From: Bacteroidales bacterium
GTDB taxonomy: Bacteria > Bacteroidota > Bacteroidia > Bacteroidales > UBA3824
DNA length: 64,000 nt
Assembly (NCBI GenBank): GCA_017417315.1
Contig: JAFPZK010000016.1
Span: 95,494-159,493, forward strand
Direction of reading: 5' to 3'
Part shown: positions 37,552 through 46,247 of the stretch, one piece after another
Layout of the letters: each line of letters opens with the position of its first letter
Numbering within the stretch: position 1 is the stretch's first letter
Notes under the pieces: model-generated
Databases searched by the model: none
The model's input: only the letters and a program-made list of their open reading frames with translations
Told to the model about the DNA's origin: nothing
Translations under genes and position numbers: made by a program

Positions 37552-37998
37552 ATGGACTTGTCACAATTAAGACCCGCAAAAGGTTCGACACATACCAAAA
37601 AACGTTTGGGTAGAGGTCAGGGCTCGGGCTGGGGCGGTACTTCAACCCGCGGTCATAAAGGTGCTAAATCCCGCTCGGGTTATTCCCACAAAGTAGGATT
37701 TGAAGGCGGTCAGATGCCCCTTCAAAGGCGCGTTCCTAAATTCGGGTTCAACAACGTTAATAGAGTTGAATACAGAATAGTCAATATTTCCGATTTGGAA
37801 GAACTTTCTAACAAACTTAATGTTACCGACATTAATTTGGAAGTTTTCCAAAAAGCGGGTTTGATTTCCAAAAACGACATCGTTAAAGTGTTGGGCAACG
37901 GTAAACTTACTAAAAAATTGAATGTTACCGCTAACGCTTTTTCTAAGTCGGCAAAAGCCGCTATTGAGGCTTTGAACGGAACTGTTAATACGTTGTAA
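37552..37998 (+). CDS. rplO: 50S ribosomal protein L15
   Basis: 148 residues: [43 protein letters not shown] and [20 protein letters not shown] late 50S assembly protein. Just upstream of secY, as usual. Confidence 0.97.
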   Translation: MDLSQLRPAKGSTHTKKRLGRGQGSGWGGTSTRGHKGAKSRSGYSHKVGFEGGQMPLQRRVPKFGFNNVNRVEYRIVNISDLEELSNKLNVTDINLEVFQKAGLISKNDIVKVLGNGKLTKKLNVTANAFSKSAKAAIEALNGTVNTL

Positions 37999-38006
37999 AA
38001 GAAAAT

Positions 38007-39356
38007 TTGATGAAAAACTTTATTCAGACACTTAAAAACATTTGGAGAATCGAAGACCTCCGTAACAGAATTCTGGCGACGTTGGCTTTGGTTTTGGTTT
38101 ACAGGGTCGGGGCGCACATCGTGCTTCCCGGCATTGACCCTAACCAATTACAAAACCTTTCGGAGCAGACAAAGGACGGAATTATGTCTCTTCTCAATAT
38201 GTTTTCCGGCGGTGCTTTTGCTAATGCCTCGATTTTTGCACTCGGTATTATGCCGTACATTACGGCTTCGATTATCGTGCAACTTCTCGGAATGGCAGTG
38301 CCGTATTTCCAAAGGCTTCAAAGGGAAGGTGAGAGCGGAAGAAGAAAAATTAACCGTATAATCCGTCTTTTGACGGTTGTCGTGTTGATTGTTCAGGCTC
38401 CGAGTTATTTGATTAACTTGCACTATCAACTTCCTGATACAGCATTTTTAGCAAACGGCTTTTGGGGATTTACCTTTCCTTCGGTTGTGATTCTGACGGC
38501 GGGTACCATGTTTATTATGTGGCTGGGTGAACGTATCACGGACAAAGGTATCGGAAACGGTATTTCGTTGTTGATTATGATCGGTATTATCGCAAGATTT
38601 CCGTTTGCTCTCGGTGCTGAGGTCGCTTCTAAATTCGGTGAGACTGCCGGAGGCGGTGCGATTGCACTGATTGTGGAACTTGTGGCACTGCTTATGGTCT
38701 TCGTAGTTTCCATTCTTCTTGTGCAGGGAACGCGTAAAATTCCCGTACAATACGCAAAGAGAATCATCGGTAATAAACAATACGGCGGAGTAAGACAATA
38801 TATACCTTTGAAGGTAAATGCAGCCGGCGTAATGCCTATCATTTTTGCTCAGGCATTAATGTTTATTCCTCTTATGTTTACCCATTTTAACTCTGAGGTT
38901 ACCTCCGGAATCGCTTCGGCTTTTGCCGATTTTACCGGATTTTGGTACAACTTTACTTTCGCTTTGCTGGTAATAGTTTTCACGTATTTCTATACGGCGA
39001 TTACTTTCAGCCCGCAACAAATGGCGGAAGATATGAAGAAAAGGGGCGGATACATTCCCGGTGTCAAACCCGGCAAAAAAACTGTTGAGTTCTTGGATGA
39101 AATCATGTCAAGAATCACGTTGCCCGGTTCGATTTTCCTTGCATTGATTGCTATTTTGCCCGTATTTGCAATACTTTGCCATGTCAACAATCAGTTTGCA
39201 CAGTTTTACGGCGGAACGTCTTTGTTGATTATGGTCGGTGTAATTCTTGATACTTTGCAGCAAATCGAATCGCACCTCTTGATGCGTCATTATGACGGTT
39301 TGATGAAAACCGGCAGAATTAAGGGCAGAACGGGTGGTCAGGCTGCTGCTTTGTAA
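38007..39356 (+). CDS. secY: Protein translocase subunit SecY
   Basis: 449 residues with ten predicted membrane segments and SecY motifs: FSGGAFANASIFALGIMPYITASIIVQLL (plug/TM2 region), GIGNGISLLIM, RKIPVQYAKR, and GGYIPGVKPGKKT in the cytosolic ribosome-binding loop. It forms the channel for Sec-dependent export. A structured gap follows instead of the usual map gene. Confidence 0.98.
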   Translation: MMKNFIQTLKNIWRIEDLRNRILATLALVLVYRVGAHIVLPGIDPNQLQNLSEQTKDGIMSLLNMFSGGAFANASIFALGIMPYITASIIVQLLGMAVPYFQRLQREGESGRRKINRIIRLLTVVVLIVQAPSYLINLHYQLPDTAFLANGFWGFTFPSVVILTAGTMFIMWLGERITDKGIGNGISLLIMIGIIARFPFALGAEVASKFGETAGGGAIALIVELVALLMVFVVSILLVQGTRKIPVQYAKRIIGNKQYGGVRQYIPLKVNAAGVMPIIFAQALMFIPLMFTHFNSEVTSGIASAFADFTGFWYNFTFALLVIVFTYFYTAITFSPQQMAEDMKKRGGYIPGVKPGKKTVEFLDEIMSRITLPGSIFLALIAILPVFAILCHVNNQFAQFYGGTSLLIMVGVILDTLQQIESHLLMRHYDGLMKTGRIKGRTGGQAAAL

Positions 39357-39421
39357 AAAAGGTTACGGCAAAAATGTTAATTTGCAAAGTTTATACAGAA
39401 AGATATTCGTCATAAAAGATG

Positions 39422-39456
39422 TTTTTCCGCCACGAAGAGTTTTCGGGGCGGAAAAA
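39422..39456 (+). terminator. Hairpin after secY
   Basis: TTTTTCCGCC (39422-39431) and GGCGGAAAAA (39447-39456) form a perfect 10-bp stem with a 15-nt loop. The T-tract is weak on the plus strand (CTGTTTTT begins 5 bases later). It probably ends or attenuates the rpsL-secY transcript, since a new promoter follows. Confidence 0.6.
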
Positions 39457-39498
39457 TAATCTGTTTTTAAAAAAAAGTTAAAAAAAATTCTTATAAGT

Positions 39499-39529
39499 TT
39501 TGCAATTGATTTTAAATGTTTTAATTTTG
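39499..39529 (+). promoter_or_regulatory. Promoter of infA-rpmJ
   Basis: TTTG (39499-39502) and TAATTTTG (39522-39529), spacing 19 bp, 20 bp before the infA start. Confidence 0.7.
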
Positions 39530-39548
39530 CGGCATAAAATTTTTAAGA

Positions 39549-39767
39549 ATGTCAAAACAGGCTTCAATAGAAAAAGACGGAAAAATCACGGAGGCGTTGT
39601 CTAACGCAATGTTTAGGGTAGAACTTGATAACGGACATCAAATTATCGCCCATATTTCAGGTAAAATGCGTCAGCATTATATCAGAATATTGCCCGGAGA
39701 CAAGGTCAGAGTGGAAATGTCCCCTTACGATTTGACGAAAGGGAGAATATCTTTCAGGTATAAATAA
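39549..39767 (+). CDS. infA: Translation initiation factor IF-1
   Basis: 72 residues, OB fold: [62 protein letters not shown] matches IF-1 throughout. It binds the ribosomal A site during initiation. It has its own promoter and precedes rpmJ by 28 bp. Confidence 0.97.
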   Translation: MSKQASIEKDGKITEALSNAMFRVELDNGHQIIAHISGKMRQHYIRILPGDKVRVEMSPYDLTKGRISFRYK

Positions 39768-39795
39768 AATTTAACACACAAAAAAGTAAAATAAA

Positions 39796-39912
39796 ATGAG
39801 AGTCAGAACATCAGTTAAAAAACGCTCGGCTGATTGCAAAGTTGTAAGAAGAAAGGGCAGGGTTTATATCATTTGTAAATCTAATCCTAAATTTAAGCAA
39901 CGTCAAGGTTAA
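39796..39912 (+). CDS. rpmJ: 50S ribosomal protein L36 with incomplete zinc site
   Basis: A 38-residue gene beginning [19 protein letters not shown] and ending KFKQRQG. The zinc-binding form of L36 uses C11, C14, C27 and H33. Here position 11 is Ser and 33 is Phe while C14 and C27 remain, so zinc binding is unlikely. Conserved place between infA and rpsM. Confidence 0.95.
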   Translation: MRVRTSVKKRSADCKVVRRKGRVYIICKSNPKFKQRQG

Positions 39913-39928
39913 TTTTTAAAAAATTTAT

Positions 39929-39958
39929 TTTGCGGTTGCAATTTTTTTATTATTTTTG
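39929..39958 (+). promoter_or_regulatory. Promoter of rpsM-rpsK-rpsD-rpoA-rplQ
   Basis: TTTG (39929-39932) and TATTTTTG (39951-39958), spacing 18 bp, 44 bp before rpsM. Confidence 0.6.
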
Positions 39959-40002
39959 CCCCCGCAAATCAGTAATTTTGTATTTTTAAAGTATAAAAAA
40001 CA

Positions 40003-40380
40003 ATGGCAAGAATTGTTGGTGTAGATTTACCCAAAAACAAACGCGGTGAAATCGGTCTTACCTATATTTTCGGTATCGGCCGTCCGAGGGCTAACCAGAT
40101 CCTCAAAGATGCCGGTATTGACAGGGATATTAAAGTTCAGGACTGGAACGACGACCAAATCGCCAAAATCCGTCAGATTATCAATGACAACTTCAAGGTA
40201 GAAGGCGAATTGCGTTCTGAGGTAGCTATGAACATCAAACGTCTTATGGACATTGGATGTTACAGAGGTATCCGCCACAGAAACGGACTTCCCGTAAGAG
40301 GTCAGAAGACCAAAAACAACGCACGTACGCGTAAGGGTAAGAAAAAGACCATAGCAAACAAAAAGAAAGCTACTAAGTAA
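40003..40380 (+). CDS. rpsM: 30S ribosomal protein S13
   Basis: 125 residues: [70 protein letters not shown]13 contacts the P-site tRNA and forms bridges to the 50S. First gene of the alpha segment. Confidence 0.97.
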   Translation: MARIVGVDLPKNKRGEIGLTYIFGIGRPRANQILKDAGIDRDIKVQDWNDDQIAKIRQIINDNFKVEGELRSEVAMNIKRLMDIGCYRGIRHRNGLPVRGQKTKNNARTRKGKKKTIANKKKATK

Positions 40381-40390
40381 AATTTAGAAA

Positions 40391-40780
40391 ATGGCACAAA
40401 AAAGCAAAGTAACGAGAAAGAGAGTTGTTAAAGTTGAGGCTACGGGACAAGCGCATATCCACTCGTCTTTCAACAACATTATCATCTCTTTGACCAACGC
40501 TTCGGGTGAAGTGATTTCTTGGGCTTCGGCAGGCAAGATGGGCTTCAAAGGCTCTAAAAAGAACACTCCCTACGCAGCGCAAATGGCGGCAACGGAATGC
40601 GCAAAGACCGCTTTCGATTTGGGACTCAGAAAAGTTAAAGTATACGTCAAAGGTCCGGGTTCGGGACGTGAAGCGGCTATCCGTTCCATTCACACCGCCG
40701 GCGTTGAAGTAGTTGAAATTATCGATGTAACTCCTTTACCTCACAACGGTTGCAGACCCGCCAAGAGAAGAAGAGTTTAA
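40391..40780 (+). CDS. rpsK: 30S ribosomal protein S11
   Basis: 129 residues: [89 protein letters not shown]11 lies on the 30S platform. Confidence 0.98.
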   Translation: MAQKSKVTRKRVVKVEATGQAHIHSSFNNIIISLTNASGEVISWASAGKMGFKGSKKNTPYAAQMAATECAKTAFDLGLRKVKVYVKGPGSGREAAIRSIHTAGVEVVEIIDVTPLPHNGCRPAKRRRV

Positions 40781-40808
40781 TTATTAAACGAACAAAAATT
40801 TTCAGAAA

Positions 40809-41417
40809 ATGGCAAGATATACAGGTCCTAAATCAAAAATCGCAAGAAAATTCGGCGAGCCTATTTACGGCACCGATAAATATTTGGACAGAAAAGGCTA
40901 TCCTCCGGGACAGCATGGCTTGGAAAAGAAACGTAAAAAAATGTCCGAGTACGGCACACAGTTGAAAGAAAAACAAAAAGCAAAATATACTTACGGACTT
41001 CTTGAACGTCAGTTCTCTAACCTTTTCCAGAAGGCTTCAAGAGCAAACGGCGTTACCGGTGAAGTTTTGATTCAACTTCTTGAAAGCCGTCTTGACAATG
41101 TAGTTTACAGACTCGGAATCGCTCCTACGAGACCGGCTGCAAGACAGTTGGTATCACACAGACATATTGTAGTTAACGGTAAGGTTTGCGGTATTCCTTC
41201 TTACCACGTTAAAGCGGGCGATATTATAGGTGTAAGAGAAAAGTCTAAGGCTTTGGAGGTAATCGTAAATTCGGTTCAGGGTGCAAACCGTTCTCGTTTC
41301 AGTTGGTTGGAGTGGGACGGCAGCCAAATGGCAGGTAAATTTATGAATGTTCCCGCAAGAGAAGATGTTCCCGAGAACATCAAGGAACAACTCATAGTCG
41401 AACTTTATTCTAAATAA
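40809..41417 (+). CDS. rpsD: 30S ribosomal protein S4, cysteine-free form
   Basis: 202 residues: [35 protein letters not shown], then the S4 RNA-binding core [31 protein letters not shown]. The N-terminal domain lacks the zinc cysteines. S4 starts 16S assembly and in other bacteria represses its own operon; a structured element sits directly downstream, before rpoA. Confidence 0.97.
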   Translation: MARYTGPKSKIARKFGEPIYGTDKYLDRKGYPPGQHGLEKKRKKMSEYGTQLKEKQKAKYTYGLLERQFSNLFQKASRANGVTGEVLIQLLESRLDNVVYRLGIAPTRPAARQLVSHRHIVVNGKVCGIPSYHVKAGDIIGVREKSKALEVIVNSVQGANRSRFSWLEWDGSQMAGKFMNVPAREDVPENIKEQLIVELYSK

Positions 41418-41431
41418 TATTTTATGGCGGC

Positions 41432-41480
41432 GGACACTTTTAGTATTTTTACCTATGGGGTATTGTTACTCTTTGTGTCC
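41432..41480 (+). promoter_or_regulatory. Regular three-helix hairpin in the rpsD-rpoA gap
   Basis: The RNA would fold as GGACAC/GTGTCC (41432-41437 with 41475-41480), AGTA/TACT (41442-41445 with 41467-41470) and TACC/GGTA (41450-41453 with 41459-41462). Two 4x4 internal loops (TTTT/CTTT and TTTT/TTGT) separate the helices and a 5-nt loop closes them. No T-tract follows, so it is not a normal terminator. A ribosomal-protein (S4-like) autoregulatory site or a transcript-processing site is inferred. Confidence 0.55.
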
Positions 41481-41523
41481 TTACCGTTTGTTTTTACCGG
41501 AAAAATAAAATTAAATAATTCAA

Positions 41524-42516
41524 ATGGCAATATTAGCTTTTCAAAAGCCCGACAAGGTGGTAATGTTGGAGTCGGACGATACTTTCGGCAAGTTTGAGTT
41601 CCGTCCTCTCGAACCCGGTTTCGGCATAACAATCGGCAATGCGTTAAGGCGTATTCTTCTTTCTTCATTGGAAGGATTTGCCATAACCTCTATCCGTATT
41701 GAGGGTGTTGACCACGAATTTTCTACAATTCCGGGCGTTATAGAGGATGTAACCGAAATAATTCTGAATATCAAAAAAATACGGTTTAAACAAATCGTTG
41801 ACGGGCAGAATTTTGAAAAGGCGGTTATCACAATCAGCAATCAGGAGCAGTTTAGAGCCGGAGACATCGAAAAATTCTTGACGAATTTTAAAGTTTTGAA
41901 TCCTGGTCAGTTAATCTGCAATATCGACGCTTCTAAGAAACTTACGATGGAAATCACCATCAATAAGGGTAGAGGTTACGTTCCTGCTGATGAAAACAAA
42001 ATTGCCGACAGCGAAATCGGTGTCATTGCAGTTGATTCCATCTATACCCCGATAAAAAACGTTAAGTACGTTACCGAGAATTATAGGGTGGAACAAAAGA
42101 CTGACTACGAAAAGTTGATCATTGAGGTCTTAACTGACGGTTCGATTCAGCCGAAAGAAGCCTTGAAAGAAGCGGCTAAAATTTTGATTCATCATTTTAT
42201 GCTGTTCTCCGACGAGAAGATTACGATTGATTCTACCGAACAGGCAGGCGGCGAAGAATTTGACGAACAAATTCTCCACATGCGTCAACTCTTGAAGACT
42301 AAACTCGTAGACCTCGACCTTTCTGTACGCGCTCTCAACTGTTTGAAAGCCGCCGATGTTGAAACCCTCGCTGAACTTGTCGTTTTCAACAAAAACGACT
42401 TGTTGAAGTTCCGTAATTTCGGTAAAAAATCACTTACCGAACTTGACGATTTGCTCGCAAATCTTGATTTGAGTTTCGGTATGGATATTTCAAAGTACAA
42501 ACTTGATAAAGATTAA
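41524..42516 (+). CDS. rpoA: RNA polymerase alpha subunit
   Basis: 330 residues. The N-terminal assembly domain has [26 protein letters not shown]; the C-terminal domain has [24 protein letters not shown] and [14 protein letters not shown], the DNA- and activator-binding module. It lies between rpsD and rplQ and follows a structured gap of about 100 bp. Confidence 0.98.
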   Translation: MAILAFQKPDKVVMLESDDTFGKFEFRPLEPGFGITIGNALRRILLSSLEGFAITSIRIEGVDHEFSTIPGVIEDVTEIILNIKKIRFKQIVDGQNFEKAVITISNQEQFRAGDIEKFLTNFKVLNPGQLICNIDASKKLTMEITINKGRGYVPADENKIADSEIGVIAVDSIYTPIKNVKYVTENYRVEQKTDYEKLIIEVLTDGSIQPKEALKEAAKILIHHFMLFSDEKITIDSTEQAGGEEFDEQILHMRQLLKTKLVDLDLSVRALNCLKAADVETLAELVVFNKNDLLKFRNFGKKSLTELDDLLANLDLSFGMDISKYKLDKD

Positions 42517-42553
42517 CAGTTAAGAGCAGTGATGCTCAAAAAATTATAAAACG

Positions 42554-43102
42554 ATGAGACATAGAGATAAAATCAACCATTTAGGCAGAAAATACGGTCA
42601 TAGGAAATCTATGCTTACGAATATGGCCGTTTCGTTGATTTTCGCTAAGAGAATCAACACTACCGTGGCTAAGGCTAAGGAACTCCGTACTTTCGTTGAG
42701 CCTATCCTTACAGCCTCGAAAGTGGAAATCGCTTGCGCAGAATCAAATGCCAAAACCGAGGAAGAAAAAACAGCTTTCAAGGTAAAACGTATGGCTAACC
42801 ACAGATTTATCTTCTCTAAATTGAGAGATAAAAAAGCTGTAAAGGCTCTTTACGAAGATGTTACTCCTAAAATTTACGACCGTCAGGGCGGTTATACCAG
42901 AATCCTCAAAACGGGTTTCCGTTTGGGCGACAATGCTAAAACCTGCCTTATCGAACTCGTAGATTTCAACGAGACGTATTCGCAGACCAAAGGCGGCGCA
43001 AAAGCAGCAACGAAGTCTACACGCCGTTCAAGAAAGAAAAAATCAACTGCAACGGCAGAGAATACTGCCGCACCCGCAGCAGAGGAGAAAAAAGCAGAAT
43101 AG
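42554..43102 (+). CDS. rplQ: 50S ribosomal protein L17 with Ala/Lys-rich tail
   Basis: 182 residues. The first 140 are the L17 core ([25 protein letters not shown]... [17 protein letters not shown]). The last 40 ([20 protein letters not shown]) are a low-complexity tail, longer than the 127-residue E. coli protein; such tails are usual in Bacteroidetes. Last gene of the ribosomal block, followed by a terminator. Confidence 0.96.
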   Translation: MRHRDKINHLGRKYGHRKSMLTNMAVSLIFAKRINTTVAKAKELRTFVEPILTASKVEIACAESNAKTEEEKTAFKVKRMANHRFIFSKLRDKKAVKALYEDVTPKIYDRQGGYTRILKTGFRLGDNAKTCLIELVDFNETYSQTKGGAKAATKSTRRSRKKKSTATAENTAAPAAEEKKAE

Positions 43103-43124
43103 TTTTTTCATAGAATATTTCAAA

Positions 43125-43164
43125 AAAAAAGCCGGAAAAGACCGATTATCTTTCCGGCTTTTTT
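43125..43164 (+). terminator. Rho-independent terminator of the ribosomal block
   Basis: A perfect 13-bp stem (AAAAAGCCGGAAA with its complement TTTCCGGCTTTTT, around 43126-43163) ending in a T-run. It is symmetrical enough to work in both directions. Confidence 0.9.
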
Positions 43165-43183
43165 AATTTTAAATAAAAAGAAT

Positions 43184-45103
43184 ATGAGAAAGTTTTTTTT
43201 ATTAATCGTATTTACTTTTCTTTGCGCTTTGACACTTTCGGCTCAAAGCAAAAATAAAAAAGCACAGGCTTTGTTTGACGAGGCTTTGAGCAAGTATTCC
43301 GCTATGCAATATTCTGAGGCGGAAACACTTTGTGATAAGGCGTTAAAACTTGACAGTCAGTTTGATATGCCTTACCTTTTGAAGGCGGAAATCGCTGCTG
43401 ACAGGAAAGAGTTTCAGAAAGAAATTTCCTATCTTAGTGCCGCTTTGAAACTCAAACCCGGAGATGAAATGATTATTTCAGGTCTTGGCGATGCTTATTT
43501 TGAACTTCCCGATTATCACAAAGCCGTTGAGTATTATAAAAAACTTTTGACTTTGGACAGACTTACCGAAAAATATAGAAACAATGCCGTCAAAAACATT
43601 GAAATTGCGGAATTTAGAATCCGCGTCATGGAAAATCCCGTTGACATAAAACCTAAAAATCTCGGCATTAACGTCAATACCGTTTACAACGATTATTTCC
43701 CGTCGCTTTCCGCAAGCGGCAACACGTTGGTTTACACGATAGAAGTTCCTCAGACTGCGGACAACCCGTTATTACCTAAAACTCAGGAAGATATTTATAT
43801 AACAAGACGTCAGGACGGTAAAGACTGGCAACAAGCGAGGTCTGTCGGCGCGGTTATCAACACGACAAACAACGAGGGCGCACCTTTTATTTCCTCTGAC
43901 GGAAGAATTTTGCTTTTTACCTCATGTACCTGTCCCGACGGTCTTATAAAATGTTGCGATATTTATTTTTCTTATCTTAAAGACGGCGATTGGACGTATC
44001 CTAAGCCATTACCTGCTCCCGTGAACTCTAATTATTGGGAGTCGCAACCGGCTTTCAGCGCAGACAATTCAACCCTTTATTTTGTTTCTAACCGTCCGGG
44101 CGGATTCGGCGGAAAAGATATTTGGTATTGCCGTTTAATCGGCGACGGACGTTGGTCAGAACCTGTTAATGCCGGAGAAAACGTTAACACCGCAGGCGAT
44201 GAGTCAAGTCCGCTGCTTCATGCCGACAACAGGACACTTTATTTCGCTTCTGACGGACATATAGGTATGGGCGGTCAGGATTTGTTTGTGTCAAGACTTC
44301 AAGATGACGGTACTTGGGGAAAGGCTGTCAACCTCGGCTATCCTATTAATACGAAAAACAATGAAACAAGACTTGCTGTTTCTGTTTTCGGAAACACGGC
44401 TGTGATTTCCTCGGACAGAGAACCTAATAAACTGTTAGACCTTTACGAAATAGAACTGCCTCAGGGTATCAGACCGCGCAGAACTCTGCTTGTTTCGGGG
44501 TTGGTTAAGGACAGAAAGACTTTAAATCCGCTTGCTGCCGAGTATGAAGTGGTAGATTTGTCTGCAAAAAGAATTATTCAGAAGGGAAAAACTGCAAAAG
44601 AATTTCTGAATCTTATGCTCTTTTTGCCGGAGGGGAAAGACTACGCTTTGAATGTCAATTCTGACGGATATTTTATGAACTCGGTGAATTTTTCTTTGAA
44701 AAACATACCGGATTCAGTTTCGATGAAGTACTTGGAAATCGCTTTGGATAAGCCCGTTGCAGGAAATGTCATAAGGCTTGAAAATGTATTTTTTGATACG
44801 GACAAGTATGAAATTAAGCCTCAGTCTTTTTATGAACTTGATAAATTGGCAACCTTTTTGATAGAAAATCAAGGTATTAAGGTTGAAATCGGCGGTCATA
44901 CCGATAATCAGGGTTCGGAAGTTCATAACAAAGAACTTAGCGAAAACCGCGCAAAGGCGATAGTTAAATATTTGACAGATAAAAAAGTTGACGTAACACG
45001 CTTAAAAGCAAAAGGTTACGGACAATCACAACCTTGTGCTGACAATTCTACGCCTGAGGGTAGGGCTAAAAACCGTCGTACTGAGGTTAAAATTGTCGAA
45101 TAG
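43184..45103 (+). CDS. PorE-like OmpA family protein (TPR, beta-propeller, regulatory domain, OmpA)
   Basis: 639 residues with a signal peptide (cut near residue 20, LSAQS). Domains in order: TPR helices (about 25-150), a PD40-type beta-propeller (about 160-430, with repeats such as FISSDGRILLFTS and FSADNSTLYFVSNRPGG), a carboxypeptidase-regulatory-like domain (about 435-525), and a peptidoglycan-binding OmpA domain (about 530-639; HTDNQGSEVHNKELSENRAKAI and NRRTEVKI). This order is that of PorE of the type IX secretion system. PorE is a lipoprotein, whereas no lipobox cysteine is visible here, so a T9SS role is possible but unproven. Confidence 0.8.
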   Translation: MRKFFLLIVFTFLCALTLSAQSKNKKAQALFDEALSKYSAMQYSEAETLCDKALKLDSQFDMPYLLKAEIAADRKEFQKEISYLSAALKLKPGDEMIISGLGDAYFELPDYHKAVEYYKKLLTLDRLTEKYRNNAVKNIEIAEFRIRVMENPVDIKPKNLGINVNTVYNDYFPSLSASGNTLVYTIEVPQTADNPLLPKTQEDIYITRRQDGKDWQQARSVGAVINTTNNEGAPFISSDGRILLFTSCTCPDGLIKCCDIYFSYLKDGDWTYPKPLPAPVNSNYWESQPAFSADNSTLYFVSNRPGGFGGKDIWYCRLIGDGRWSEPVNAGENVNTAGDESSPLLHADNRTLYFASDGHIGMGGQDLFVSRLQDDGTWGKAVNLGYPINTKNNETRLAVSVFGNTAVISSDREPNKLLDLYEIELPQGIRPRRTLLVSGLVKDRKTLNPLAAEYEVVDLSAKRIIQKGKTAKEFLNLMLFLPEGKDYALNVNSDGYFMNSVNFSLKNIPDSVSMKYLEIALDKPVAGNVIRLENVFFDTDKYEIKPQSFYELDKLATFLIENQGIKVEIGGHTDNQGSEVHNKELSENRAKAIVKYLTDKKVDVTRLKAKGYGQSQPCADNSTPEGRAKNRRTEVKIVE

Positions 45104-45112
45104 TTTTTTTTT

Positions 45113-45141
45113 AACTATTAATTAACTGATAGTTAATAGTT
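45113..45141 (+). repeat. AT-rich inverted repeat
   Basis: AACTATTAA (45113-45121) and TTAATAGTT (45133-45141) just after the OmpA gene. T residues lie before rather than after the stem, so it is a poor terminator on the plus strand. The rest of 45142-45314 shows only AT-rich sequence and the promoter described next. Confidence 0.5.
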
Positions 45142-45199
45142 TAAGAAAAAATTGGAAAAATTAACATCAGAAATGTGTTAATATTTAAAAAAAAAGTAA

Positions 45200-45239
45200 T
45201 AATTTTGTCAACTAAGCGAAAAATTGTGTATAATTTTTG
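45200..45239 (+). promoter_or_regulatory. Promoter region of the FGE-fold gene pair
   Basis: TAATTTTG (45200-45207) is a perfect -7 element, and TAATTTTTG (45231-45239) is a second, one base too long. Either could start the transcript of the gene at 45315; no -33 element stands out. Confidence 0.4.
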
Positions 45240-45314
45240 CAACATTAAAACGGTAACTGCGTTTTAATTAATACAAGGAAAAATAATCTCTAACCATAAA
45301 ATTTTTTTTGCGAG

Positions 45315-46226
45315 ATGAATAAAATTACGGTTTTAATTGCAGCGTTGTTTTGTATTTCACTTGCGGTGAATGCACAAACCAAACCTCAGATGGTTTTGGT
45401 GGACGGCGGTAGTTTTCAAATGGGCAATCCCGGCACTGCTGCTCCGAAAGGCGATTCTGACGAGAGACCCGTTCACGAGGTAACCGTTAAGAGTTTTTAT
45501 ATAGCCAAAACGGAAGTAACGGTTAAGGAATACAAACAGTTTATTAACGATGCGTCTGCGAAGGATTTTCTGAACAAGAGGGAGCATAAAATGCCTAATT
45601 CTCCTGATTCAGCGTGGTATGCCGAGCATCCTGACACAAAGAAGTATTACCCTTTGCCGAGTCATCCTTGGTGGGATTGGCAAGACGATTTGCCGATGCA
45701 GCATATTACTTGGTATGATGCAGTGGCTTATTGTAATTGGCTTTCAGCAAAAGAAGGGTTGCAAAAATGCTATTCTGAAAATGCTGACGGCGGAATTGAT
45801 TTTGATCCTACAAAAAACGGTTACCGTTTGCCTACCGAGGCTGAATGGGAATATGCAGCAAGGGGCGGTAACAAATCAAAAGGTTCGTTGTATTCGGGAA
45901 GTACTAATCCTGTTGACGTATGTTGGTTTGACGACTCCTCTAAACTCAAAGGTCCACAGAAAGTCGGCACCAAAAACGCTAACGAACTCGGTATTTTTGA
46001 TATGAGCGGTAACGTTTGGGAATGGTGTTCTGATTACTATGCAAAAGATTTTTACGCAAAGTCTCAGAAAGACAACCCCGTAAACTTGACGGCTTCTCCG
46101 TATAGAGTTTTAAGGGGCGGTTCATGGCACTATCAGGTAGACCATGCTACCGTAACATCAAGAGACGGTCCGGAGCCTCATTTCTCTAATTTTAATTACG
46201 GAATGAGATTAGCTAAAAATAATTAA
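45315..46226 (+). CDS. Secreted FGE-sulfatase (SUMF1) fold protein, first of a tandem pair
   Basis: 303 residues with a signal peptide (cleavage after VNAQ). The formylglycine-generating-enzyme fold is clear: MVLVDGGSFQMGNPG, HEVTVKSFYIAKTEVTVKEY, GYRLPTEAEWEYAARGG, FDMSGNVWEWCSDYY, YRVLRGGSWHY and NYGMRLA. The cysteine pair that makes formylglycine in true FGE is absent: after RGGSW comes HYQVDHATVTSRDGPEP. It is probably a binding or structural protein of the periplasm or surface. The next gene, 21 bp away, is a paralogue. Confidence 0.82.
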   Translation: MNKITVLIAALFCISLAVNAQTKPQMVLVDGGSFQMGNPGTAAPKGDSDERPVHEVTVKSFYIAKTEVTVKEYKQFINDASAKDFLNKREHKMPNSPDSAWYAEHPDTKKYYPLPSHPWWDWQDDLPMQHITWYDAVAYCNWLSAKEGLQKCYSENADGGIDFDPTKNGYRLPTEAEWEYAARGGNKSKGSLYSGSTNPVDVCWFDDSSKLKGPQKVGTKNANELGIFDMSGNVWEWCSDYYAKDFYAKSQKDNPVNLTASPYRVLRGGSWHYQVDHATVTSRDGPEPHFSNFNYGMRLAKNN

Positions 46227-46247
46227 CAATTAAAAAAAACGGTTTTT

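Noticed and set aside
41424..41597. 57-residue frame between rpsD and rpoA with a hydrophobic stretch
   Set aside because: It overlaps the rpoA start by 74 bases, and its sequence is explained by the symmetric hairpin at 41432-41480; no family resemblance.
45113..45141. Terminator of the PorE-like gene
   Set aside because: The stem is pure A/T apart from one C-G pair, and the T-run precedes rather than follows it.
45315..46226. PorK/GldK of the type IX secretion system
   Set aside because: Fold similarity only; PorK is a lipoprotein followed by porL-porM-porN, and none of these follow here.
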